Shown one piece after another: positions 25,759 to 33,709 of a stretch of 64,000 nt of DNA. The stretch covers positions 270,658-334,657 of the forward strand of contig CAJYIW010000004.1 of NCBI GenBank assembly GCA_913775095.1, written 5' to 3'. The DNA comes from an uncultured Siphonobacter sp. Its GTDB lineage: Bacteria > Bacteroidota > Bacteroidia > Cytophagales > Spirosomataceae. The translations under genes were made by a program, and so were the position numbers. Below the pieces are notes generated by a model that did not search any database, had not been told where the DNA came from, and saw nothing but the letters and a program-made list of their open reading frames with translations. How positions within the stretch are numbered: the stretch's first letter is position 1; each line of letters opens with the position of its first letter.

Positions 25759-26563
25759 GCTGATCAACCCGAATATCCAGCAGACTAACGCAGAAACGGA
25801 ACACATCCCGGAAGCAGTAGCTGCCAGCAAAACGCATAAAACCGGCTTCAGCGTAGGAAACCAGGGCAACCATTCCCTCCGATCCGGGGCAGAGAAAGGT
25901 CAATGAAAAGGTTAAAGCTTTAATGGTTAATGAATTGGTTTTGAAAGAGTTAATTTTATATGTTAGTGAATAAATACAATAAAATAAGTGTATTTTTCAA
26001 TTTATACATCCTTTATTTAGTAGTTGACATACGGAATACTGTCGTTTACTGATTATTGCGAGCAAGCCAACAATCTTAATAGTACTTTTATATCAAGAGA
26101 TCGCCGCACACGACCTAACCCACACAATAACTTTCAAAGATCACCGCCAAAGATCATATCCACCCTCATTCAATGGCATCGAAACACACTGAAAGTAAAT
26201 GGCTGGTATCTCAACAGCCCCTCCTTTTCCGGATAATCTCCGGGTAGATCACTCACCCTGTTATCCAAACGGACAAGCCTTTTTCGTCTACATCCCGGCA
26301 GGGATTTAGTCCAGCGTGCCTGCGTCATAACTTTCTTTCCGCCCCCTGGTTATTTCGTTCATCCGCACGAAGCATACTATTTTCATTCGCGTTCCTCATT
26401 AGGGTTGATTTGTTGTAAAACAAGTCAGGCAATCAGTATTCCCAATTCCTGTACCTTCCAAAAGAACCGTCAGCTTCTGGATATGAATTGATCATGGCTC
26501 TGACTTCAAGTCAGCGAGTCTGGTCATGAACATCATTTGTTACCTCAATAATCTAAAACGGTT
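25759..26563. other. About 800-bp non-coding region upstream of the curli operon
   Basis: No convincing gene. On the minus strand, 25750-25905 reads as a 50-codon frame with protein-like content (SYAEAGFMRFAGSYCFRDVF, then CVSLLDIRVDQQK) but only a TTG start, so it may be a gene remnant. Just before the first curlin gene, CTGACTT-C-AAGTCAG (26500-26514) is a 7-bp-arm palindrome 50 bases from the start codon and may be an operator. The length suits the long regulatory regions known for curli loci. Confidence 0.5.
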
Positions 26564-26956
26564 ATGAAAAAAGTGATTCTATCCAGTTTCGCTATCGCTA
26601 CAACCATGTCCTGTATGGCACAAAACAGCGTTACCATCAGTCAAACGGGGGGCAGCGGCAATACTGCATCCGTTCAGCAAAGCGGCTCGGGCAGTCGAGT
26701 GGTTATCAGGCAGCAAAGCAGCAGCGACACCTCCGCGAAAGCCAGCGTCAATCATTTACGTATAGACGTGCCCGTTGGAACGAAAACCACCATTCACCAG
26801 TCGGGAAAAGGCCCTAATGTGCTGGAAATATCCCAGGAAGCCCGCTCTTCGGCAATCGTCGAGCAACATTCAGCCCTCAACGAAAATACCGTTACCGAAA
26901 TCAAACCGAAAGACACCCCGAAGTCCCCGAGTGCCAACCCGCGTAAAAAACCTTAA
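26564..26956 (+). CDS. Small curlin-repeat protein
   Basis: 130 residues with a signal peptide (MKKVILSSFAIATTMSCMA). Curlin-like strand-turn-strand units follow (SVTISQTGGSGNTASVQQSG, then TTIHQSGKGPNVLEISQEA), with the Q-x-G-x-x-N pattern. The tail is lysine- and proline-rich (KPKDTPKSPSANPRKKP). It has too few repeats to build a fibre alone and may be a minor subunit, a nucleator or a fibre-capping protein. It is the first gene of the curli operon, 55 bases before the major subunit. Frequent Ser and Gln and the lack of aromatic residues fit an amyloid-forming secreted protein. Confidence 0.8.
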   Translation: MKKVILSSFAIATTMSCMAQNSVTISQTGGSGNTASVQQSGSGSRVVIRQQSSSDTSAKASVNHLRIDVPVGTKTTIHQSGKGPNVLEISQEARSSAIVEQHSALNENTVTEIKPKDTPKSPSANPRKKP

Positions 26957-27011
26957 GTATCTGTTAACCAATACCTTTTTCTTAATTTTTAATCTGTTTA
27001 ACTGTTTTATC

Positions 27012-28520
27012 ATGAAAAAAATCTCCCTTACCGGATTCGCTTTGCTGGCTTTCGCCGCAGCGAGCTTTGCTCAAAGTCCTACTAATTCTGCAACGCTTCA
27101 ACAGAATGGTAATAATCAAACAGCACTTCAAATTCAAACAGGTAACAACTTAAAGTCTACTATTAGCCAGGATAGAAAGGAGGGGGTTAATGGCGGAAAC
27201 TTTGCGGCTACTGCTCAAACTTCTACTGGAGCGGCAGGTAACGAGGCAACTGTAACTCAGAATTTAACTTCCAATTCAAACCGGGGTTATGTTACCCAGC
27301 TGGGAGGCGTGGGCAACAAAGGTTCCATTACCCAAAGTAACAATAGTGGAGGTTTGGGTGCCGTAGTTACCCCTTTAAGTTCACCAGAGGATGTGAAAGC
27401 TTTGGGTGGTAACTGGGCCGGAATCTGGCAGCAGGGCAACAATAACATGTCTACTGAAATTATTCAGAATGATGTTTCCAAGGGCAACTTCGCTGAAATT
27501 TTTCAGTTTGGTTCAGGTAACCTGTCAACGGGTATTAATCAGTCGATCTATTCTTCCAATAACACGGCCAAGATCAATCAGGGACAGCTGGGTTCAGGCG
27601 TAAGTGGGAATAAGGCCGGTATTGCTCAGCAGGGAACTAGTCAGGAGAACAAAGCCACGATCGTTCAACGTACCAATAACAACGATGCTACGATCATTCA
27701 AAATGATTTTAGCTTACGCAATGAAGCTAGCATCAGCCAGATCGGAGGAACCGGTTCAAAAGCCAAAGTGGAACAACGTTATACCTCTTATGACAACAAG
27801 GCTGTTGTCTCTCAAACGGCAAGCAACAATCAGGCCACAGTCAACCAAACGTCTAACTCCAGTAATAACCTGGCAGATGTTTCTCAATCGGGTGAATCAA
27901 ACCAGGCAACGATTGGGCAATCAAATACTTCGCAGTACAATAAAGCTTACGTCGTACAGCCTGGTTATTACAACGAAGCCACTGTAAAACAGAACTACAA
28001 TAGCTCCTTTAACTACGCCAGTATCAAACAATCCGGTCAAGATGCACAAGCATACATCGAGCAGGAAACCAATTCTTCTAACAACCAGGCACGGGTTGAA
28101 CAGAATGGATATGACAACTGGACTAAAGTTACTCAGAGCAATTCAGCTAGTGGTAACACCGCTCAGGTTAAACAGGATCTGCTAACGACCGCGGGATATG
28201 GTAACATCGCTGAAGTTTCACAATCAGGAACTAATCACAAAGCTTACGTTACTCAGAATTTTAGCATGAATACTGCCAAAATCCGTCAGGAAAACACGGA
28301 AGGAGCCGGTAACAACTATGCACAACTTGACCAGTGGGGAAATAAAAACATCATCCAGGGAGTAGACGGTGCACCGTTCGCTCTCCAAAGAGGTTCTAAC
28401 AACACGTTATCGGTAACGCAGAACTCTGGCAGTTCAGCCCCTTACGCTCCTAACGTTGCTAACGTAAGCCAGATTGGTAACGGTAATATGGCCACTATTA
28501 TGCAAACCGGAATGAATTAA
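27012..28520 (+). CDS. Major curlin-like amyloid fibre subunit (CsgA family)
   Basis: 502 residues with a signal peptide (MKKISLTGFALLAFAAASFA). The mature protein consists almost entirely of about twenty degenerate curlin repeats of 21-24 residues with the pattern N-x-A-x-[IV]-x-Q-x-G-x-x-N (for example NKATIVQRTNNNDATIIQND and NQATVNQTSNSSNNLADVSQ). E. coli CsgA has five repeats, so this subunit is more than three times as long. The true start is the ATG at 27012 and not the open frame further upstream, which lacks a signal peptide. It is rich in Asn, Gln, Ser and Thr and poor in Cys. Expected function: secreted through CsgG and polymerised into surface amyloid for biofilm and adhesion. Confidence 0.9.
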   Translation: MKKISLTGFALLAFAAASFAQSPTNSATLQQNGNNQTALQIQTGNNLKSTISQDRKEGVNGGNFAATAQTSTGAAGNEATVTQNLTSNSNRGYVTQLGGVGNKGSITQSNNSGGLGAVVTPLSSPEDVKALGGNWAGIWQQGNNNMSTEIIQNDVSKGNFAEIFQFGSGNLSTGINQSIYSSNNTAKINQGQLGSGVSGNKAGIAQQGTSQENKATIVQRTNNNDATIIQNDFSLRNEASISQIGGTGSKAKVEQRYTSYDNKAVVSQTASNNQATVNQTSNSSNNLADVSQSGESNQATIGQSNTSQYNKAYVVQPGYYNEATVKQNYNSSFNYASIKQSGQDAQAYIEQETNSSNNQARVEQNGYDNWTKVTQSNSASGNTAQVKQDLLTTAGYGNIAEVSQSGTNHKAYVTQNFSMNTAKIRQENTEGAGNNYAQLDQWGNKNIIQGVDGAPFALQRGSNNTLSVTQNSGSSAPYAPNVANVSQIGNGNMATIMQTGMN

Positions 28521-28536
28521 TTAGTCGTTGCCCTCG

Positions 28537-28580
28537 GTCGTCCCGTAGAAGAACCTCGTTTCTTCTACGGACGACTTTTT
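28537..28580 (+). terminator. Intra-operon terminator/attenuator after the major curlin gene
   Basis: GTCGTCCCGTAGAAGAA pairs with TTCTTCTACGGACGAC with one bulged C, followed by TTTTT. The downstream csg genes have no clear promoter of their own in the 12 bases that remain. This points to partial read-through, which would make much more fibre subunit than assembly machinery. Confidence 0.85.
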
Positions 28581-28592
28581 CTGAAAAAACGT

Positions 28593-29144
28593 ATGATTAT
28601 CCGAATCCTTATTCTTCTGCTCGGGACAGCGATCTCTGCCTGGGCTCAGTTACCTTCTGCCGGATCTCCGGACGTTTATTGGCGGATAAACCCCGGAACT
28701 TCGGTCAGCGAAGTGAGTATCCGGCAGGCGGGAGCTGATCAGCAGGCTACAATAGCAATCCTGGCCGGGCAGCAGAATCAGGTCGGACTCCTGCAGACGG
28801 GACTTCTGAACCATTCAGATGTACAGGTAGCCGGGCAGTCCAATCAGTTAACACTGATGCAGACTGGTGAACGAAACCGGCTCACGGTTGGACTGAATGG
28901 ATCAAATAATCAGTTAAAAATTAGTCAGGATGGCGGGGATGTGGTTAGTCTGGCGGGACTAACGGCTACCAGTGCCAACATGGAAGTGATTCAGAAAGCG
29001 GGTCAGAATACTCTTATTGCCGACGGGATAAACATACCCTCTGCCAGGTCGGCGGGGGGTGTTCCCAATCTGAAAATTGAGCAGACGGGTGGAGCAAATG
29101 CCCGCATTCAGAATGGCCCGGCTATGGGACTTTTTAATAAATGA
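28593..29144 (+). CDS. Curlin-repeat protein, probable CsgB-like nucleator
   Basis: 183 residues with a signal peptide (to about residue 18). Four to five curlin-type repeats are visible (SEVSIRQAGADQQATIAILA, NQLTLMQTGERNRLTVGLNG, NQLKISQDGG) and there is a C-terminal unit PNLKIEQTGGANARIQNGPA. Its size, single copy and position just before csgE suggest the minor nucleating subunit CsgB. The C-terminus is not as basic as in E. coli CsgB, so the role is inferred. Its stop overlaps the csgE start (ATGA), so the two are translationally coupled. Confidence 0.8.
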   Translation: MIIRILILLLGTAISAWAQLPSAGSPDVYWRINPGTSVSEVSIRQAGADQQATIAILAGQQNQVGLLQTGLLNHSDVQVAGQSNQLTLMQTGERNRLTVGLNGSNNQLKISQDGGDVVSLAGLTATSANMEVIQKAGQNTLIADGINIPSARSAGGVPNLKIEQTGGANARIQNGPAMGLFNK

Positions 29145-29665
29145 AAGGAATGAGACTTCTGTTTTTTCTGATTCTGTTTTTAACCATGGGCCTCACCGGC
29201 TTCGCTCAGGATCCTGAGCTGGAAGGTTTTCTGGATGAAGGTACCATGGATGAAGCGGTGGTAACCGAAGAAGGAACCCAGACCCTGATTCTGGATAACA
29301 CCCGATCAAAAATTGGTCGGGATTTCTACGAACTGTTCTTTCAGCATTACGCTGAATTACCCAAGATGCCGGGTTTACCCGTTCCAACGGACTCTACCCG
29401 AACAATTGAACCTAATCTGGAACTCGGACTGACGGCGATGGTAGTAACCATTGACGAATTACCCGCGTTTGGGGTAGGAACTTCCATTATTGTCGTGTCG
29501 CTGAACGATCAGATCGTCTGGCAGAATTACGTACAAATCCGGGCCGATGTGCTGGAATTGTACGCCTTCAATGCGGCTGAAGTCATTAATCAGTACGTCA
29601 TTAATTATCAGGACGTGCAAAATCAGCTGGACAACGAAGATCAGCTGGGCAGTGGCCTGTTCTAG
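29141..29665 (+). CDS. csgE: Curli assembly factor CsgE
   Basis: 174 residues. A signal peptide is followed by an acidic linker and the CsgE core (LILDNTRSKIGRDFYELFFQ, then LNDQIVWQNYVQIRADVLEL). CsgE is the periplasmic adaptor that caps the CsgG channel and selects curlin substrates. The TRSKIGRDFY block is diagnostic. The gene overlaps the upstream curlin gene by four bases; an alternative start is the ATG at 29150, which still leaves a full signal peptide. Confidence 0.93.
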   Translation: MKGMRLLFFLILFLTMGLTGFAQDPELEGFLDEGTMDEAVVTEEGTQTLILDNTRSKIGRDFYELFFQHYAELPKMPGLPVPTDSTRTIEPNLELGLTAMVVTIDELPAFGVGTSIIVVSLNDQIVWQNYVQIRADVLELYAFNAAEVINQYVINYQDVQNQLDNEDQLGSGLF

Positions 29666-29721
29666 GAAAGCGTTTCCCCTATCAAGCAATAAACTTTTGT
29701 TTTACCATCAACAACACCGAA

Positions 29722-30147
29722 ATGACTAAATATGTACTCCTCCTGTTAGGTGTAGTAGGTCTGATGGGCGTAAGCCGAGGCCAGGCTCTGGTGTATCGAC
29801 CCAATAACCCGAATTTTGGCGGCAATACCTTTAACTACGCCTGGATGCTGAGTTCGGCTACGGCTCAGGATAAAATCAAAGACCCCACAGCCCTCAAAAA
29901 TGCGAATACTTCGGGCCGTCAGGACCCAAATTCCCTGGATTCCTACGCCCAATCCCTGCAAAATCAGCTATTAAACCGCATTACCAGCAATCTGGTAGGC
30001 AGGCAATTTGGTGAGACTTCCTTAAAGCCCGGAACCTACACCTTCGGCGATTTTCGGGTTGAAATATCCAATGGAAGGGAGGGAATGATCGTACGGATTG
30101 TAGACGGAAAGGGGGGCGAAACCTCCATTACGGTTCCCTATTACTAG
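29722..30147 (+). CDS. csgF: Curli assembly factor CsgF
   Basis: 141 residues. A signal peptide is followed by the highly conserved CsgF start of the mature protein (QALVYRPNNPNFGGNTFNYA), and the C-terminal part contains GTYTFGDFRVEISNG and GGETSITVPYY. In E. coli, CsgF binds inside the CsgG pore through its N-terminal segment and couples secretion to nucleation at the surface. That N-terminal segment is fully present here. It lies between csgE and csgG in the expected order. Confidence 0.95.
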   Translation: MTKYVLLLLGVVGLMGVSRGQALVYRPNNPNFGGNTFNYAWMLSSATAQDKIKDPTALKNANTSGRQDPNSLDSYAQSLQNQLLNRITSNLVGRQFGETSLKPGTYTFGDFRVEISNGREGMIVRIVDGKGGETSITVPYY

Positions 30148-30204
30148 CCGACACCGCTCTCAGGAAATCCTTTACCCATTTCCCCTACCTAGCACTATTC
30201 GTCC

Positions 30205-31614
30205 ATGTCTTCACATTACCACCTCCGCCTGCTGGTGCTCATTCTATTTTTGTCCCTGATGAGCAGCTGTACGTCGTTTTTTTACCAGCCTTCCGGCCCT
30301 CGCCGGGCTCGTTTAGGTGAAGATACGCCCGCTACTACCAGCCTTCGTAACTTACCCGCAGCCAAAGAAAAAATTGTGGCAGCCGTTTATAAGTTCCGAG
30401 ATTTAACGGGTCAGTATAAGCAATCCGAAACCGGCACGGGCTTCTCCACCGCCGTTACCCAGGGCACAACGAACATTCTCCTGAAAGCTATGGAAGAAAG
30501 TGGCTGGTTTGTGCCCATCGAGCGGGAGAACGTGAGTAACCTCCTTAACGAGCGGAAGATCGTCCGTTCGAGCGTGGCTCAGTTCAAAGACGGCGAAAAC
30601 CTGCCACCCCTGCTTTTTGCCGGCATTATTCTGGAAGGGGGGGTCGTTTCCTACGATGCCAACATCATCACCGGCGGTGGTGGGTTACAATACTTCAGTG
30701 CCGGGGGCTCTACCCAGTATCGGCAGGATCGGGTAACCGTATATCTGCGGGCGGTAGCTACCAAAACCGGGAAAATTCTCAAGACGATTTACACTTCAAA
30801 AACCATTCTGTCCCAATCGGTCAACGCCAGTCTGTTCCGGTACGTCACCTTCAAGCGTCTGCTGGAGACAGAAACGGGCTTAACCACCACCGAACCCGGC
30901 CAGATGGCCGTTACCGAAGCCATTGAAAAAGCCGTGGAAGGTCTGGTGATAGAGGGGGTTCGGGATGGCTTATGGATGGCCAGCGAGAAATCTTCGGATG
31001 CCATGAAAAAATTGCTGGATGAATACGAAACCGAAAAAACGCGGATGAGTGAAACCGACGTGTATGGAATGCGTCCGGAAATCAGTGCTCCCCAGGCCGT
31101 TATTCAGCCCTACGCCGGACTCATGCGTTACTCCGGCGACTACGCCCGCAAAACCATCCGGGAAATGTACGGAGCGTCCGTAGACGTCTACTTTAGCCCT
31201 AAATTTGGAATACAGGCCAACGGGGCTACCGGCATACTGGCCAGCGAGGGAGCCTTTTCCAATCGCATTTCTTCCCTGGAAGGTAATCTGCTCTTTAGAC
31301 CTACTCCTTTTCAACACTGGTCCTCGCTCTTTTTTGCCGGAGCGGGCATGGTCAGCCGGGCGGGTAGCTCGCCCCTTTCGCTCACGGGTAAAAAAACAGT
31401 TCAGGCTCAGGCGGGCGTTGGTATTCAATACATTTCCAATGGGATTTTCGGCCTGCGTTCGACGATTGCCTTTCATCAGCCCTTCAGTGATGATCTGGAT
31501 GGAATCGTAGCCGGTACACGCAATGATTATTACCTGCGGGCCACTCTCGGACTGACGTTTAATCTGGGTCGGAAAATGAGCCCCCGGGTATCCAGCACTC
31601 CTCTTCGTAAATAA
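30205..31614 (+). CDS. csgG: CsgG curli secretion channel with C-terminal beta-barrel extension
   Basis: 469 residues against about 277 in E. coli. The lipobox Cys is C22. The CsgG domain (about 50-280) is clear: GFSTAVTQGTTNILLKAMEE, GWFVPIERENVSNLLNERKI and TILSQSVNASLFRYVTFKRL. At the pore constriction F80 (E. coli F56) is kept, but the residues matching E. coli Y51 and N55 are not (the segment reads KQSETGTGFSTAV). Residues about 299-469 form an added OmpA/OprF-like barrel (IQPYAGLMRYSGDYARKTI; ends LRATLGLTFNLGRK). Nine CsgG subunits would therefore bring nine small barrels. The extension is not an annotation error: it is one continuous frame. It shares the operon with csgE and csgF. Confidence 0.94.
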   Translation: MSSHYHLRLLVLILFLSLMSSCTSFFYQPSGPRRARLGEDTPATTSLRNLPAAKEKIVAAVYKFRDLTGQYKQSETGTGFSTAVTQGTTNILLKAMEESGWFVPIERENVSNLLNERKIVRSSVAQFKDGENLPPLLFAGIILEGGVVSYDANIITGGGGLQYFSAGGSTQYRQDRVTVYLRAVATKTGKILKTIYTSKTILSQSVNASLFRYVTFKRLLETETGLTTTEPGQMAVTEAIEKAVEGLVIEGVRDGLWMASEKSSDAMKKLLDEYETEKTRMSETDVYGMRPEISAPQAVIQPYAGLMRYSGDYARKTIREMYGASVDVYFSPKFGIQANGATGILASEGAFSNRISSLEGNLLFRPTPFQHWSSLFFAGAGMVSRAGSSPLSLTGKKTVQAQAGVGIQYISNGIFGLRSTIAFHQPFSDDLDGIVAGTRNDYYLRATLGLTFNLGRKMSPRVSSTPLRK

Positions 31615-31642
31615 GATTCAACACCACTCATCACACGCCCCC

Positions 31643-33148
31643 ATGTCTGTGAAACATACTTTTTTCTACCTTCTGCTGATTTGCCTGGGTACGCTGATCA
31701 GCTGTAATGAAGAGTTATACGTAGAACCGGTTCAACTGACCAGCATTCGCGGTCGTGTACTCTACAGCCTGAACCAACAGCCCATTGGCAATGCCACGGT
31801 CAAACTAACGCCGGGGAACCGTATCGTGGCGACGGATTCTTCCGGGATGTTTCGTTACGATAGTGTCATTGCGGGAAGTTATACTCTTCAGGCGTCTAAA
31901 GCAGGGTATGGCACGGAGGCCGCTACCGTTACCGCCACCGTGGGAGCTTCGCCACTCGTAACGATTCTGATGACGGATGATAAAACCCAGAATCGTCCTC
32001 CCACTTCACCCACGCTGGTAAGTCCGGCCCAGAACAGCACCGGACAACCCAATTCGCTGGTGCTTCGCTGGAAGTCTACGGATCCCAACCGGGACAGCTT
32101 AAGTTATCAGGTGCAATTGTTTAAAGCCGGTTCGGGGACCCCAACGGCTACGTTTTCCAACCTGAAAGTTGATACACTGATTCTGAATAATTTGAGTTAC
32201 AATACCTCGTATCTCTGGCAGGTAGTGGTCAGCGACGGGGTGAATACGGTCAATGGTCCGGTCTGGTCCTTCCAAACGGGAGCTTACCCCGACTATAGTT
32301 ACGTATTTGCCCGCCGAATGAATGGGTCATTCCAGATTTTCGGAGCCACCGAAAACGGGGTAGCGAATCAGCTCACCTGGGAGGGGAGTAACTGGCAACC
32401 CGTCGTAAGCCCAAATCGTCAGAAAATTGCCTTTATTTCCAACGCCAACACGGAGCTTCAGCTTTTTATCATGAATCTGGATGGAAGTCAGCGGTATCAG
32501 GTAACAAATGTGCCCGTGTCGGGGCTTTCGGCTACGGACCTATCCTTCTGCTGGTCGCCGGACGGCACCCAGTTGCTGTACCCGAGCAATGATCGATTAT
32601 ACGCCGTTCGAACCGACGGAACCGGCCTGCGGGTCGTTGCCCAGGCCAGCGGTGGACGAGTCTGGGCGGGTTGTGACTGGACTCCGCAGGGCAATCGAAT
32701 CGTAGCCCGGACGACGGGTACCGGATGGTATGACAACGAATTGATCGTCATGAATGCCGACGGAAGTAATGCCCGGCAAGTGTACGCCCGCCGGTCAGCC
32801 CGGGTAGGGAATCCGGTTTTTTCGGTGAACGGACAGCAGCTACTGTTCTCAGCGGATGCAGCCGATTTTCAGAATGAACAGGGACGGCAACTCGATAGCC
32901 GCTTGTATCTCTTAAACTGGAATCAGAATATCCTGACGGATGTATCTACGGCGAGTCAGAGTACTACGGGTAACAAACCTGCCGGAACCAATGATCTGGA
33001 GCCCCGGTATTCGCCCAATGGGGCTAGTCTGATCTTTACCAACACCGATAACACGGGTCAGGGCCGCCGGACGGTTTACACGATGGACTCAAATGGGCAA
33101 AATCGGAAACAGATTCTAAGCCCCGCTGAGATGCCTTACTGGCGTTAA
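31643..33148 (+). CDS. Lipoprotein with carboxypeptidase-regulatory, fibronectin-III-like and TolB-like propeller domains
   Basis: 501 residues, probable lipidated Cys in GTLISCNEELY (residue 21). The order of domains is: CarboxypepD_reg-like (about 30-115, with GMFRYDSVIAGSYTLQASKA), an Fn3-like sandwich (about 120-215, with SLVLRWKSTDPNRDSLSYQV), then a six-bladed TolB/WD40-like PD40 propeller (about 220-501, with repeated units such as SPDGTQLLYPSNDRLYAVRT and YSPNGASLIFTNTD). It is the last gene of the curli operon, 28 bases after csgG. It may be an outer-membrane scaffold or anchor for the fibre (inference). No known Csg protein has this architecture. Confidence 0.85.
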   Translation: MSVKHTFFYLLLICLGTLISCNEELYVEPVQLTSIRGRVLYSLNQQPIGNATVKLTPGNRIVATDSSGMFRYDSVIAGSYTLQASKAGYGTEAATVTATVGASPLVTILMTDDKTQNRPPTSPTLVSPAQNSTGQPNSLVLRWKSTDPNRDSLSYQVQLFKAGSGTPTATFSNLKVDTLILNNLSYNTSYLWQVVVSDGVNTVNGPVWSFQTGAYPDYSYVFARRMNGSFQIFGATENGVANQLTWEGSNWQPVVSPNRQKIAFISNANTELQLFIMNLDGSQRYQVTNVPVSGLSATDLSFCWSPDGTQLLYPSNDRLYAVRTDGTGLRVVAQASGGRVWAGCDWTPQGNRIVARTTGTGWYDNELIVMNADGSNARQVYARRSARVGNPVFSVNGQQLLFSADAADFQNEQGRQLDSRLYLLNWNQNILTDVSTASQSTTGNKPAGTNDLEPRYSPNGASLIFTNTDNTGQGRRTVYTMDSNGQNRKQILSPAEMPYWR

Positions 33149-33169
33149 CCAGAAACGATTTATTTTTTT

Positions 33170-33216
33170 CAGCCGCTGAGGTCAGGGATGTTATTCCGAC
33201 TTCAGCGGCTGACTTT
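33170..33216 (+). terminator. Terminator of the curli operon
   Basis: CAGCCGCTGAGGTC pairs with GACTTCAGCGGCTG (one mismatch) and is followed by a T-rich stretch, 20 bases after the last stop codon. Confidence 0.85.
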
Positions 33217-33477
33217 TTATAAAAACCTGGTATTCTGAATCGAAAGGGACTATTGCTACGTTAACTTAGTTTAAAATAATGGTAAGTTTCAGATTCATAG
33301 ATAGTTAGGAGAGATAATGAAAAATTTGTGATGGCATAATCTTTTAGATAATCTGGTAACCCTTTCCTGAAAAAAGGTTAGGAACCGATACTGTAATTCT
33401 TGCTGAGTACACTTTATAAAAATGAGTTACTATTTATACCTAATCCGCTAATAAAGGTAATAGTCTCTTCAGTCAAA
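33217..33477. other. AT-rich intergenic stretch before the structured element
   Basis: No gene and no certain promoter. It presumably holds the promoter of the structured element at 33478-33588. Confidence 0.4.
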
Positions 33478-33588
33478 GCCGGAATCCGCCCGTTAAGTCT
33501 AGTCAGTTGAGTAATCAATTGACTGACTTAATGTTCCGGCCAACGTGCAGCAACGTCTTTAGCCCGGTATATGTTTACCGGGCTTTTT
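33478..33588 (+). ncRNA. Candidate structured RNA with its own terminator
   Basis: An outer 7-bp stem (GCCGGAA 33478-33484 with TTCCGGC 33534-33540) encloses a long hairpin: 33493-33510 pairs with 33515-33531 over 17 pairs, with one bulge, one G-U pair and the tetraloop GTAA. A 9-bp hairpin AGCCCGGTA/TACCGGGCT with TTTTT follows at 33561-33588. The next gene starts 121 bases later. It could be a small RNA, or a cis-acting attenuator for the esterase. No known riboswitch core is recognisable. Confidence 0.45.
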
Positions 33589-33709
33589 CATGGGGCTTCG
33601 CTGAAGTAGAAGCCCCCGGCTCCGCATGTAAAGTTTTGGTCGCAAAGCGGACGATTTTCCGGGCACTGGCCCGATATTCGCTGCATCGTTTTAATAAACC
33701 TCTGAACAT

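Noticed and set aside
26024..26236. 70-codon frame upstream of the curli operon
   Set aside because: No start context, no recognisable fold and low-complexity polar content; probably chance.
26775..27011. Upstream extension of the major curlin gene
   Set aside because: It overlaps the preceding curlin gene in another frame and lacks a signal peptide, while the ATG at 27012 starts a perfect one.
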